Assembly (NCBI GenBank): GCA_016176845.1
Contig: JACOWJ010000029.1
Span: 19,335-83,334 of the forward strand
DNA length: 64,000 nt
Direction of reading: 5' to 3'
DNA from: Nitrospinota bacterium
GTDB taxonomy: Bacteria; 2-12-FULL-45-22; JACOWJ01
Shown: positions 33,522 to 42,455 of the stretch, piece after piece
Position numbering within the stretch: the first letter of the stretch is position 1
Layout of the letters: each line of letters begins with the position of its first letter
The notes under the pieces: generated by a model
Databases searched by the model: none
What the model was told of the DNA's origin: nothing
What the model saw: only the letters and a program-made list of their open reading frames with translations
Made by a program: the position numbers and the translations under genes

Positions 33522-34252
33522 GGTTGACCCCTCCCTTTCTAAATGCAGTGAAGGTGAAGAGAGGTCGCCCAAAACCAGGCAGTCCTGGCGACTCTCCCCT
33601 CGGTGAAGTTGACAAAGACAAAAGACAATGGTAACCCAAAGACCCACCCTCCTACGAGGTTGACCGGGAGGCGGTGTCTTCCGGGGGCTAACCTCCACAA
33701 AAAGCTAGGGTTACTCTATTACATCTGACATTCCGTCGTCAATATTTTTTTCACTGGATCGTATAGGTATTTCCATTTTTCGTCCCCCTCCCCCTGACCT
33801 CGCACCAGGGGAGGGTTGGGGTGGGGGTGAACCTAACTTGCGAATTCCTCTCTTGACTTTCTCCGTTCCCAGATGTACTTTTTCCACAGGGCAAATTCCT
33901 ATCCAAAAATCTCCCCAAGAGCAAATTCCTATCCAAGAAAGATAGGGTTAAGATTGTCCATGATTTGGACGATACAAAGGGTAATCAGCCGATCGAACCC
34001 TGCCCGGCCGGTGCGATCACCGGTACCTATAGCGGCCAAGGTTGCTCGCCGAACCATGGCAGCGCTATATTAAATTATCCCCCCTTGCGAAGGGGGGGGT
34101 TCTTCGCTAAAAATGGAAATTCCTATACGACCCAGGTACACTGCCAATGGCGAGATCGAGAGCAAGGCTTCGGGGACCGGACTACGACCTATGTGTACCG
34201 CATTTTAAGAAACCTTATGACTGCCGTCTCGCTGGAAGGACGCGCGTGTAGT
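33522..34252. other. 730-bp gap before the AT-rich island
   Basis: Holds a reversed 20-base motif (33758-33780), a GGGGAGGG-rich hairpin (33783-33830), a twin direct repeat GCAAATTCCTATCCAA (about 33892 and 33922), a CCCCCCTTGCGAAGGGGGG hairpin (34080-34100) and a forward 20-base motif (34109-34130). A frame reading EPCPAGAITGTYSGQGC (33990-34050) might be the relic of a secreted protein; I do not call it. Confidence 0.45.
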
Positions 34253-36157
34253 ATGGGAATGAAACGTTACAACTTTTTAAAAATAATTTCGGCGATTTCG
34301 GGGTCGATGTGTCTGTTGGCATCCTCCTTACCTGTTGAAGCTGATGTCCTTGAAAAAATCCAAATTCCCCTTTCTTACCTACAAAAGAATGATATTTCCA
34401 CCCACTCTGAAGTGAAAAAAAGCCTTCTATCTTTGAATAAGTGGATTAGCAAAAGAGACAAAAAGGGGATAAAAAAAACAATAGATAATCTTAAAACGAT
34501 TCGTCTAAATTGGGGGAGCAGGAATCTTCCGTTTATCGCGGATTTCCTCCGAGGAAAAGGCCAATTCTTGTTTCAATTAGAGGAATATGATTTGGGGATT
34601 TTTCTGTTGGAACAGGCTAAAGATGCATTTCCTGAAGATTATAGAATTCGTTTTTCTCTCACTAAAATTTATTGCTCTAATCAGGGATTTGACCTTAGAA
34701 AGGGATATTTAAACCTGAAAGATGGACTTGGGCTTTATCTAAATTCAAAATTGAGGCAAGATCGGTTTGTTTATTCTTCCATTATTTTATTTTGTTTCGC
34801 TTTTGTAATTTCCATTTATCTCTATTTTATGCTTCTTCTATTGAAAAATTATAAAAAAGTAAGCTATGATCTCAAGAAAATACTAGGACTCAATGTTAAA
34901 TCGTTATTTTCATCTTTCTTTACAATTCTTCTTATCCTACTTCCAGGCATCGCAGGTAGTTTTTATGTTTTTATCCTGTCTATCCCTGCCTTTATCTGGC
35001 CTTATTTGAGAAATTTAAACAAAGCTATTTTGGCTGTGTTTACTGCATTTCTTTTATTTTGTCCGATTACATTGGGTTATGCTGTAGAAGGAATCATAAA
35101 ATACAACTCCTCTTATAACGGAAAACTTGATGATTTTTCCCATAATGTTTGGGACACCGAAACGTTAAATTATTTTAAAGACCGTCTTAATAAAGACATG
35201 CATGATCCTTTTATCAATACATCTGTAGGATTACTCTACAAATGGATGGGAGATCTAAATAAATATCATCGCATATTTAACAAACTTAATCAGGATAACC
35301 CAGATCATGTACCCACTTTGATCAATTTTGGAAATTCCATGCTTTTATCTGGAAAGCTTGATGAAGCGATGAAGCTCTACCAACAAGCCCTGAAGATTGC
35401 CCCTAATAGCGTAGAAGCCCATTATAATTTAAGTCTGGCTCTGGAGGAGAATATGAAATTTGTGGAGGCGAGAGGAGAGTATCAGAAAGCGCACGCCATA
35501 GATCCAATCAGGCTTCAGCGTCTTCTGTCTCAATTCTTGGCCCAAAAATCCAATAACGTGCAACCAATGGATAAAATCGCAGATATTCCCAAATTTGAAG
35601 CGACAGAAAATTCCCAGATCTTATCAAACCAAATGAAGGAAGAGGTGTTAAATTTTCTCTTAATTCCACTCTTACGAAAAGAATCGATCATTCCCTTCGC
35701 GACTTCGCTACTTTTTCTCATACTGCTTATGCTATGGCGTTACAAAATATTAACCAAAGCAAGCGAACAATGTGATACCTGCGGTACAGTCTTTGAGCGG
35801 GAAATGAAATGCCCGTTGTGCATTGCCATGAAGACATCCCACATGCGGCTAGATCCTGAAAAAAGGGAAATGGCGTCTGTGAAGATATGGAGATATTCCA
35901 TATTTAAAAAAACTGTTCCAACCCTATTTAATGCGATCTTACCCGGATCAGGTCTACTTTTTGACGATTCAGATCTAGCAGGGTTTGTTTTTATTTTTTT
36001 GACCCTATTTTTGGTTATTTGCGGAGCCCTCTTTTTAATTTGTCCTTCACAGCCTTTTCAGGTTGAAGTAATCATTACTTTTTTGGCTGGGTACTATATG
36101 ATCATTAACTTTCTTTTTATTTTTCAAACTAAAATATGGCACTTAAAGGAAATTTAA
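34253..36157 (+). CDS. TPR and zinc-ribbon multi-helix membrane protein
   Basis: About 634 residues, AT-rich. Signal or anchor helix at the start (FLKIISAISGSMCLLASSLP), helical TPR-like stretch (about 40-165), several membrane helices (about 178-205, 225-285), two TPR units (NPDHVPTLINFGNSMLLSGK, APNSVEAHYNLSLALEE) near 350-420, another helix near 480, a zinc ribbon CDTCGTVFEREMKCPLC near 505, and two final membrane helices. ATG at 34253 or 34259. It overlaps the next gene by 22 bases and opens the GTPase island. No catalytic motif; likely a scaffold in the membrane. Confidence 0.7.
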   Translation: MGMKRYNFLKIISAISGSMCLLASSLPVEADVLEKIQIPLSYLQKNDISTHSEVKKSLLSLNKWISKRDKKGIKKTIDNLKTIRLNWGSRNLPFIADFLRGKGQFLFQLEEYDLGIFLLEQAKDAFPEDYRIRFSLTKIYCSNQGFDLRKGYLNLKDGLGLYLNSKLRQDRFVYSSIILFCFAFVISIYLYFMLLLLKNYKKVSYDLKKILGLNVKSLFSSFFTILLILLPGIAGSFYVFILSIPAFIWPYLRNLNKAILAVFTAFLLFCPITLGYAVEGIIKYNSSYNGKLDDFSHNVWDTETLNYFKDRLNKDMHDPFINTSVGLLYKWMGDLNKYHRIFNKLNQDNPDHVPTLINFGNSMLLSGKLDEAMKLYQQALKIAPNSVEAHYNLSLALEENMKFVEARGEYQKAHAIDPIRLQRLLSQFLAQKSNNVQPMDKIADIPKFEATENSQILSNQMKEEVLNFLLIPLLRKESIIPFATSLLFLILLMLWRYKILTKASEQCDTCGTVFEREMKCPLCIAMKTSHMRLDPEKREMASVKIWRYSIFKKTVPTLFNAILPGSGLLFDDSDLAGFVFIFLTLFLVICGALFLICPSQPFQVEVIITFLAGYYMIINFLFIFQTKIWHLKEI

Positions 36158-37278
36158 AAGATTTTTCGATTAATAATATTCTCCAGATGATTTTTCTGGA
36201 GAAAAAGGGTGGGAGGCTTCTTGTAACCTCCGGAAAAGAATCGATTTCCGTTTTTTTTGATGAAGGGAAAATACTTCATGCGGAGCAAGGGGGGATAATT
36301 GATAAAAGAAGAATGAAACGAGTATTGCTTAAAAATCAATATTTAACTAAAGAACAGTGGGATTTGATGGTGGAAGAAAGTGAACGCACCTTTCAACCCC
36401 TATGGATACTTTTATCTCGCATTTTAGAAAAAAATACCCATGCATTCCTTTTTCTTCACCAACGTCATATTGAACATGTCCTTTTTAGCCTCCTTCGATG
36501 GGAGAGGGGTGAGTATGAATATAACCCAGAAGACGTCCCCCACCTGGATAAAAAGGTATTCAGGCCGGTTGAAGGGGAATTCCTTCTGATGGAAGGATAT
36601 CGAGTTATCGATGAGTTGAAAAAACTGGAATCCAAGCTTCCACCGATGGAAACCAAGATCTTTACTTCAACAGAGTATAACAAAATAGTGACTGAAAATG
36701 ATATTCGAGTCGATGATAACGAAAGATACATTCTGTCGATTTTAGAGCAACCCATATCCCTGAATGACCTTTTCGATTCAAGTCAGATTAATATTTGTGA
36801 AACAGGGAAAGGCGTTGAAAAGTTACTATCTTCAGGCATTTTAACGGTCTTATCAAAAGGAGAAGTACCTAAACTATCGGACAAATCAACGCATAACTGG
36901 AGGAAGCACGCTGTTGTCGGGTCGATATTTTTTTCCGTATTCCTCGGAATTTTGGTTCGAACAAAATATTTGGATACAGAATTCGCATCAAATCAATTAG
37001 TTAACAGGTATAAAATAATTCAGGTAACAGATACAATGAACAATATTGTAAAATCATTGAAGTTTTACATTTCACTAACAGGAACATTTCCATATAATCT
37101 TGAATCATTGGTGAAAGAGGGCTACATCTCAAGGAAAGAAACCTTGGATCCATGGGGAAGACAATTTATCCTTGAAAAAAATAGCCAATTTTTTGCAATC
37201 TTTAGTCAAGGTCCCTCCCCGGATGATCCTGGAGATGATATATATTTTCATTTGGATAACCAATTTTATCACGAATGA
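36136..37278 (+). CDS. PATAN (DUF4388) protein with membrane helix and GspG-like C-terminus
   Basis: 380 residues. Residues 1-160 are a PATAN/DUF4388 domain (ALKGNLKDFSINNILQMIF, KGGRLLVTSGKES, VFFDEGKILHA), an adaptor of signalling proteins. A winged-helix-like middle follows (about 190-245). A membrane helix lies near 257-275 (VGSIFFSVFLGILV). The C-terminal 90 residues resemble the periplasmic part of type II pseudopilins: LTGTFPYNLESLVKEGYI, DPWGRQFILE, IFSQGPSPDDPGDDI. A cytoplasmic adaptor joined through the membrane to a pilin-like head is unusual. Downstream gene begins six bases after its stop. Confidence 0.75.
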   Translation: MALKGNLKDFSINNILQMIFLEKKGGRLLVTSGKESISVFFDEGKILHAEQGGIIDKRRMKRVLLKNQYLTKEQWDLMVEESERTFQPLWILLSRILEKNTHAFLFLHQRHIEHVLFSLLRWERGEYEYNPEDVPHLDKKVFRPVEGEFLLMEGYRVIDELKKLESKLPPMETKIFTSTEYNKIVTENDIRVDDNERYILSILEQPISLNDLFDSSQINICETGKGVEKLLSSGILTVLSKGEVPKLSDKSTHNWRKHAVVGSIFFSVFLGILVRTKYLDTEFASNQLVNRYKIIQVTDTMNNIVKSLKFYISLTGTFPYNLESLVKEGYISRKETLDPWGRQFILEKNSQFFAIFSQGPSPDDPGDDIYFHLDNQFYHE

Positions 37279-37284
37279 CTTGTA

Positions 37285-38142
37285 ATGGATAAAACAGAAG
37301 AGAGACAGAACCCCTCGACATACTTAAAATTGGCCCAGACCTTCTTAAGTCTGGGCGATGACGATCTTGCAAGACTGACCTGCGAGAGAGGGCTAAAACA
37401 CTTTCCAACAGATGCGAGCCTGCATACTCAGAGGGGAAGTACATTAATCAGCTCGTACAACAAATCGAAGAAAACGGAAGATCTTATTCAGGCAATTAAG
37501 TCTTTCGAGAAGTCTATAGCCATCAATCCCGACAATTATCTCGCATTGATGTTGTCTGCCAAGATTTATATTAAGGTAAAAGCCTACTTTAAGGCCAGAC
37601 AAAAACTTACGATGATTCTTTCATCTTTTCCCGGAGATCCTAAGGCGACTGAATTGCTAAAGTTAATTTCAGCTAAGGAACAGCATTTGAAGCTAGTAGA
37701 CGAAGAAAAACTGCAAGTAGAGCTAGAAGGCGATGATGATGATATTGATAGTCAGGAAGATCAGATTTCAGCTAATTACGATTTACTAGCCTCCTATCTA
37801 AACCTATTTAAGGAGGAATATGGAATTGAGATGGTATTGTTGGTAGATAAATATGGAATGGTTATTAAAAGTATTAATATGTCAAAACGAGATTCCAACC
37901 GATACGGGATCGCTGTTTCAAATATATTCAGGTCGTCTCAAAACGCCGTGCGGAAAACGAGTCTTAGCACCTTTTCGAAAGGATTTTTAATCACTCCTGA
38001 ATACAACATCTACATTGTGGATGTAAAAGGTACCATCTTAGTCATTGTAACACTCCCTAAGGCCGAAAATGAAGGGATTGAAAAGAGAATCGAACATTAT
38101 GTCAGAGAAATAGACTCAAAATGGACATCGAAGAAATCCTGA
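37285..38142 (+). CDS. TPR-Roadblock/LC7 protein
   Basis: 285 residues. Two or three TPRs (about 10-130; YLKLAQTFLSLGDDDLARLT, SFEKSIAINPDNYLALML), an acidic linker EGDDDDIDSQED, then a Roadblock/LC7 domain (about 165-285; EMVLLVDKYGMVIKS, TILVIVTL). Roadblock proteins bind and activate MglA-type GTPases. Its end overlaps the next Roadblock gene by 22 bases, so they are translated together. Confidence 0.8.
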   Translation: MDKTEERQNPSTYLKLAQTFLSLGDDDLARLTCERGLKHFPTDASLHTQRGSTLISSYNKSKKTEDLIQAIKSFEKSIAINPDNYLALMLSAKIYIKVKAYFKARQKLTMILSSFPGDPKATELLKLISAKEQHLKLVDEEKLQVELEGDDDDIDSQEDQISANYDLLASYLNLFKEEYGIEMVLLVDKYGMVIKSINMSKRDSNRYGIAVSNIFRSSQNAVRKTSLSTFSKGFLITPEYNIYIVDVKGTILVIVTLPKAENEGIEKRIEHYVREIDSKWTSKKS

Positions 38143-38477
38143 AAAAGCTGAACAGGAACAAACATATCAAAGGAAGTCTGGTGATTACCCAAGAAGGTAT
38201 GGTGGTAATGTCGGCATTGGGGGCCGGGCAAAACGCTGACATTTTTGCTGCTTTCTATTCCTCCGTGGGCTTAACCATTTTGAAATCATTAAAGAACTTA
38301 GACATTGAAACCTTTTATCGGTATATCTTATCGTCCGAGGATTCCAACCTTTTTTTTGTTAACATTGGAAAACTGTACCTTGTGGTCATAACCGATATCG
38401 ATGTGAAACTGTCGGAAATGAATGTGGAACTTTATCAGATCGAGAGCCTAATTCGAAAAACGGGGCGCCTTGAATAA
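38121..38477 (+). CDS. Roadblock/LC7 domain protein
   Basis: 118 residues forming a single Roadblock domain: KGSLVITQEGMVVMSALGAG, a helix FAAFYSSVGLTIL, and the strand NLFFVNIGKLYLVVITD. A likely MglB-type partner of the GTPase encoded 26 bases on. Overlaps the preceding gene by 22 bases. Confidence 0.8.
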   Translation: MDIEEILKKLNRNKHIKGSLVITQEGMVVMSALGAGQNADIFAAFYSSVGLTILKSLKNLDIETFYRYILSSEDSNLFFVNIGKLYLVVITDIDVKLSEMNVELYQIESLIRKTGRLE

Positions 38478-38503
38478 CCATAAAAATAGCTCACGGTAAA
38501 ACA

Positions 38504-39853
38504 ATGCAGATCAATTTTTTTAAACGAGAAGTCATTTGTAAAATTGTATATTATGGTCCGGGGATGAGTGGAAAGACCACGAACCTACAGCAAATTAATG
38601 AAAAAACCCCGGTGGACCTCAGGAGCAATCTAACCTCGATTGCAACGGAAGGCGAAAGAACCCTTTTTTTTGATTATATGCCCCTAAACCTGGGAACCGT
38701 TGGTGATATGAACACAAAATTTCAATTGTACACTGTGCCAGGTCAAGTCTATTATAATGCAACGAGGAAGCTTGTACTTCAGGGAACGGATGGGGTTGTT
38801 TTTGTAGCAGACTCTCAAAATGATAAATTGAATGAAAACATTGAATCTCTACAAAACCTGGTTGATAATCTTAAAGAATATGGGATCTCGATAAAAGATA
38901 TTCCTCTGGTTATCCAGTGGAATAAAAGAGACCTACCGAATGCTTTGGATATTGAATATTTGGAAAAAAACATTAATAAATACAACGTTCCTAGTACAGA
39001 AGCAGTTGCTGCAATAGGTGAAGGTGTTGTAGAAACTTTAAAACTCATTTCATCTTTGGTCCTTGCAAATTTAACCCAAAAACAAAGTACAACGATCTCT
39101 GTGACCCAAAAACAAAGCACCACCACTTCTATAACCCAACAACAAAGTAGAGCCGCCTATCCGACCCTAAAACAAAGAACAACCGCTTCTCCTTCTCCCC
39201 AACCCTCAAAAACCACCCTTTTGCATAGGGTCCGGCAAGTTGGACAGAGGTATCTCGGCTGGATGCGGCGGAAAGAAAAAATATTAGCGACGATTGATGA
39301 TGTGAATATTAACAAATCCTATATGATAAATTTTTACAACTTGCAGGTAAGAATGAATGCAAAATCACCCGTAGAGGATAACTATGATAATTTATCCCAA
39401 TCGGAGAAGAAAGACTATCTTGATCAACTGATCAACCATTATCTGCTTCTTGGGGAATCTAAAAAGATAGGGATAACAATATCAAATCAAGAAGTAGATA
39501 AATACCTGAATCTTTACGTTAATAAATATGGATCAGAAGAGAAATACAAAACCTACCTCACCCAAAGGAAGCTAAAACTGGAAGACATAAAGAATGAAAT
39601 CATCAAACAAATTATTATTAACAAAATTATTAAAATAAAAATCCCTAATTTTCAAGAAAAACTCAAAGTAGATGAAAATGAACTTTTAGATTACTACAAA
39701 ACCAATCTGAAAAAAGTAAATGTTCCTTTTGAAAGCCAAAAAAAAGAAATTGAACAGGCCTTAACTAAACACAAAAAATCAAAATTGAACCAGGAGCTCT
39801 TTCAGATTTTGCGCAGCAAAAATACAATAAAGACCTATCCGGAGAATTTATGA
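38504..39853 (+). CDS. MglA-like GTPase fused to a SurA-like chaperone segment
   Basis: 449 residues in one frame. 1-195: Ras-like MglA GTPase with YYGPGMSGKTTNLQQI (P-loop), TEGERTLFFDY, YTVPGQVYYNATRK (switch II) and NKRD. 196-245: four degenerate ten-residue repeats (TQKQSTTIS, TQKQSTTTS, TQQQSRAAY, TLKQRTTAS), coded by 30-base repeats. 260-449: ATIDDVNINKSYMINFYNLQ, KKDYLDQLINHYLLLGESKK, SNQEVDKYLNLYV and KKEIEQALTKHKKSKLNQEL, the N- and C-terminal helical parts of a SurA/PrsA-like chaperone without the parvulin domain. No signal peptide or membrane helix before the chaperone part. A cytosolic GTPase joined to a normally periplasmic fold is very odd. Confidence 0.8.
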   Translation: MQINFFKREVICKIVYYGPGMSGKTTNLQQINEKTPVDLRSNLTSIATEGERTLFFDYMPLNLGTVGDMNTKFQLYTVPGQVYYNATRKLVLQGTDGVVFVADSQNDKLNENIESLQNLVDNLKEYGISIKDIPLVIQWNKRDLPNALDIEYLEKNINKYNVPSTEAVAAIGEGVVETLKLISSLVLANLTQKQSTTISVTQKQSTTTSITQQQSRAAYPTLKQRTTASPSPQPSKTTLLHRVRQVGQRYLGWMRRKEKILATIDDVNINKSYMINFYNLQVRMNAKSPVEDNYDNLSQSEKKDYLDQLINHYLLLGESKKIGITISNQEVDKYLNLYVNKYGSEEKYKTYLTQRKLKLEDIKNEIIKQIIINKIIKIKIPNFQEKLKVDENELLDYYKTNLKKVNVPFESQKKEIEQALTKHKKSKLNQELFQILRSKNTIKTYPENL

Positions 39854-39889
39854 TCGGGTATCGGATGAATCCGATTAGGAGGAATCTTT

Positions 39890-40408
39890 ATGAACGCCGA
39901 CGATCAAAAACTTCGCGATGAAAATCTGAGTTTTTACTTTGAAGATATCGAAAAAATTGATAAAGTGCTTAGTAATTTTCTCACTTTATCGAAGGCCAAG
40001 TCTGTTTTTCTGATCGATAAAAGTGGCAGCATGATAACCTATAAAGGGGAGAATCAATCTATCAATGTTGATGAATTGTCCGCTCTTGTGGCCGCAAGTT
40101 TTGCCGCCACCAAAGAAATAGCCCGTCTCTTAGGTGAGGCTGAATTTACGGTCATGTTCCATCAGGGGAAAAAAGATAATATCCATATCAGCCTGATCGG
40201 AAACAAAGCCATATCCGTAACCCTATTCGGTGATGATACCACTGTTGGAATGATCGGCCATTACTCAAAAGAACTTTCACACAAACTTGCGTCCATATTC
40301 GAAATCATATCCAAAAGGATTGTCCGACATCAGGAGCAGATTGCCGGGGATTTAGGCGCATTCGTCGAAAATAAACTGAATGAACTTTTTAAGGTCTATC
40401 CCTCGTAG
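39890..40408 (+). CDS. MglB-like Roadblock/LC7 protein
   Basis: 172 residues. [20 protein letters not shown] and [20 protein letters not shown] begin a Roadblock domain; the C-terminal helix is extended ([19 protein letters not shown]). Good ribosome site AGGAGG before ATG 39890. Last gene of the AT-rich island; its end overlaps the end of convergent queC by 13 bases. Confidence 0.8.
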   Translation: MNADDQKLRDENLSFYFEDIEKIDKVLSNFLTLSKAKSVFLIDKSGSMITYKGENQSINVDELSALVAASFAATKEIARLLGEAEFTVMFHQGKKDNIHISLIGNKAISVTLFGDDTTVGMIGHYSKELSHKLASIFEIISKRIVRHQEQIAGDLGAFVENKLNELFKVYPS

Positions 40409-41079
40409 AGGATGGGGTCCGGCAGGCCGGCCCGGGCAAACCCTCGCAGGCGCAACGCGCAGCTATCGCATCGGCCACAGGCCCGCTCGTTGCCCTGGTA
40501 GCACGACCAGGTCAGTCCCAGGGGGGCCTGGAGCTCTGCCCCTTTCCTCACAATCTCCGCTTTGGTCATCCGGATGAGGGGGGTCAAGATTTCGATCCGG
40601 GTCTCGGGCCGGGTCCCCAGAGCGATCACCCGATTGAAGGCCCGGTAGAACTCCTCTCGGCAGTCAGGGTAGCCGGAGCTGTCCTCTTCGACGACCCCGA
40701 TGAAAATCTTGCAGGCCCCCAGGACCTCACCCCAGGAGACTGCGACGGAGAGCAGATGTGCGTTGCGGAAGGGGATGTAGGAGGTTGGGATGTTGGGGTT
40801 GTCAAGGTCAGCCAGGGAAACGGGGATCGCCTCATCAGTTAGGCTGGAGCCCCCGATCTCCTTGAGGTAGGCCACCGAGGCGACCAACCGCTTCTCCACA
40901 CGGTAGTAATCAGCGATCTCATGAAAGGCCCGCAGCTCCCGCTCCTCAGTCCTTTGGCCGTAGTTGAGGTGCAGGAAGGCCAGCCGGTAATCCAGGTCGG
41001 CAATGGCCGCCGTCACACAGCTGTCCAGCCCGCCGCTGACCAGCACCACTGCCCACTCGTTCTTTCCTTTTTGGCTCAT
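40396..41079 (-). CDS. queC: 7-cyano-7-deazaguanine synthase QueC
   Basis: 227 residues. [14 protein letters not shown] pyrophosphatase loop, [33 protein letters not shown], and zinc ligands in [15 protein letters not shown]. Makes preQ0 from 7-carboxy-7-deazaguanine in queuosine or deazaguanine pathways. queE lies 2 kb away on the same strand. No preQ1-type element seen in its leader. Confidence 0.93.
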   Translation of the reverse strand: MSQKGKNEWAVVLVSGGLDSCVTAAIADLDYRLAFLHLNYGQRTEERELRAFHEIADYYRVEKRLVASVAYLKEIGGSSLTDEAIPVSLADLDNPNIPTSYIPFRNAHLLSVAVSWGEVLGACKIFIGVVEEDSSGYPDCREEFYRAFNRVIALGTRPETRIEILTPLIRMTKAEIVRKGAELQAPLGLTWSCYQGNERACGRCDSCALRLRGFARAGLPDPILYEG

Positions 41080-41110
41080 CGTTTTAAATCCTTCCTGTTG
41101 ATGTGGGAGA

Positions 41111-41193
41111 TTTTACCGTGAAAATGCCGGGATCGGTCTGAGATCCATTTTCATTTTCGGGGGCGGCCAACTTCGTTTGGCCATGTCGGTTTC
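41111..41193. repeat. 85-bp dispersed repeat, copy 2
   Basis: TTTTACCGTGAAAATGCCGG ... CCATTTTCATTTTCGGGGGC, GGCCAACTTCG, GGCCATGTCGGTTTC. Copies at 26518, 44396 and 51427 in the same orientation. Confidence 0.8.
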
Positions 41194-41398
41194 AAGGAAA
41201 CTTTATCTCCCGGGTTCATTCAATTCTCGTTGGAGCCGGACAATGCTCTCTATCCTATTCCCTATTCTCACGCCAAACGGTTAAGTAAGGATAGTCGGTG
41301 GATAACAACCTGGTCAAGTCTTTATATCAACAACCTGCTCAAGCGCGACCGCCGGCCCGTCTTTGATTTTTTCCCCAGGGGGTCTTATATGACCGATA

Positions 41399-41435
41399 GA
41401 GCTGCTTCCCTTGGGGGACTTGGGGGAAGCAGCTC
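41399..41435. terminator. strong hairpin, possible terminator or RNA element
   Basis: GAGCTGCTTCCC (41399-41410) pairs perfectly with GGGAAGCAGCTC (41424-41435) around a G-rich loop. There is no U-run on the plus strand, so terminator status is uncertain. Confidence 0.4.
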
Positions 41436-41634
41436 CTTAAGAGCGTCGAGGTAGACCCTTTGCCTGTCTTCACTCGGGGAGTCCGTAGGGAGGTCTCAGG
41501 CGGTGGGGTGTGATCTGGGCGCAACGGTAAGCGGGAGACCTGCGGAAGGGGTTTTTGACGTCCGAGCTGCGGCAGGCTTAGAGCTTTAAGCTTTTGTGGC
41601 ACCGAAGGTCAGATCCCTTCCTGAGCTCTATAGA

Positions 41635-41700
41635 ACCCCAAAAACAGGGAACATTCTGAGCCCAGTCCCTGCGGAAAAAAGTGGGCTCCGGTTTTGGGGT
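41635..41700 (+). promoter_or_regulatory. candidate pseudoknot RNA upstream of a secreted-protein gene
   Basis: P1: ACCCCAAAA (41635-41643) with TTTTGGGGT (41692-41700). Inside, CAGGGA (41645-41650) pairs with TCCCTG (41666-41671) while GAGCCCA (41658-41664) pairs with TGGGCTC (41682-41688): interleaved arms, i.e. an H-type pseudoknot enclosed by a stem, with an A-rich strand GCGGAAAAAAG. About 100 bases before the ATG at 41800. It matches no riboswitch class I know. Confidence 0.45.
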
Positions 41701-41799
41701 CGGCCATCTTTGAGAGATCCTGCATGGGAGTCCAGAGAGCGGAACTGGCTTTTCTCCCAAGAGGTAGCTGCGGAAGTTCCCTGTAGAAGAGGTGTTAGG

Positions 41800-42360
41800 A
41801 TGAAACTTTCAAAGCTTATCCCGTTAGGAACCGCGAGCATCTTCGCGTTGACCCTGCTGGTTGGGCTCAGTGCTGCCACAGCTCAGGCCGGTAGCACTGT
41901 GGAATGGAAGCAGATCATTGGGATTATCATGCCAGGCAACGTCGTAGGCAGCGGCGCTGGAGAAGTGACCGGCGCCGGCCAGCCCTGGTCTGCGACAAGG
42001 GGCGAGGCTGGGGTCGATTTGCTAACTGGAGCCATAAACTTCAAGGTCGAAGGGCTGGTGCTCGCCGGCGGCAACAACATCGGAACCCCGGGCAACGTCA
42101 CCGAGGTGAAGGGGACCCTGGTCTGCGATACCGATGGCAGTGCCGGTATGGGTCATTCGACCCTCGTGGACACGGACCTGGTTCCTCTCAGTGCTGAGGG
42201 AGATGCCGAGTTCGATGGCGAAGTCGGCCCTCTGCCCGATGCCTGCATCAACGAGCCTGATATCGCCTTCTTGATTCGGATCCCCGCTGGCCGCTGGATC
42301 GCCAATGGGGCTGTGCGCGTGGTGGAAATGGCAGAAGTTGAAGAAATGGAAATGGAGTAG
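41800..42360 (+). CDS. secreted hypothetical protein
   Basis: 186 residues from ATG 41800 (AGAGGTG upstream). Clear signal peptide ending TAQAGST. The mature part is Gly/Val-rich and beta-like (EVTGAGQPWSATRGEAGVDL, VKGTLVCDTDGSAG, FDGEVGPLPDACINEPDIAF) with two cysteines that could form a disulfide, and an acidic tail MAEVEEMEME. No family recognised. Long structured leader upstream. Confidence 0.6.
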   Translation: MKLSKLIPLGTASIFALTLLVGLSAATAQAGSTVEWKQIIGIIMPGNVVGSGAGEVTGAGQPWSATRGEAGVDLLTGAINFKVEGLVLAGGNNIGTPGNVTEVKGTLVCDTDGSAGMGHSTLVDTDLVPLSAEGDAEFDGEVGPLPDACINEPDIAFLIRIPAGRWIANGAVRVVEMAEVEEMEME

Positions 42361-42455
42361 CGAGCGATCTTTTCCGCTGACCCCCCGGACTGCGAACGGA
42401 TCTGCGCATTTACCGTTTTTTTCGGAGGGAGCCTGAGGGATCGAAGCGGGTTCTC

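Larger units (their letters stand above)
41194..41799. other. 600-bp leader region with several hairpins
   Basis: No gene found. It contains a 12-bp-arm hairpin at 41399-41435, a GGTCTC...GAGACC pairing at about 41492-41541 and the pseudoknot at 41635-41700. Density of pairing suggests a long structured leader for the 41800 gene or an unrecognised RNA. Confidence 0.45.

Noticed and set aside
33965-34252. N-terminal extension of the TPR/zinc-ribbon protein
   Set aside because: The upstream codons run through hairpin repeats and lack a ribosome site; the export signal starts at 34253/34259.
39066-39186. CRISPR-like array of about 30-bp repeats
   Set aside because: Only four degenerate copies, in frame within a gene and without unique spacers; they encode a repetitive linker.
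41080-41110. preQ1-type riboswitch before queC
   Set aside because: The short leader shows no preQ1 aptamer stem or A-rich tail; nothing to support it.
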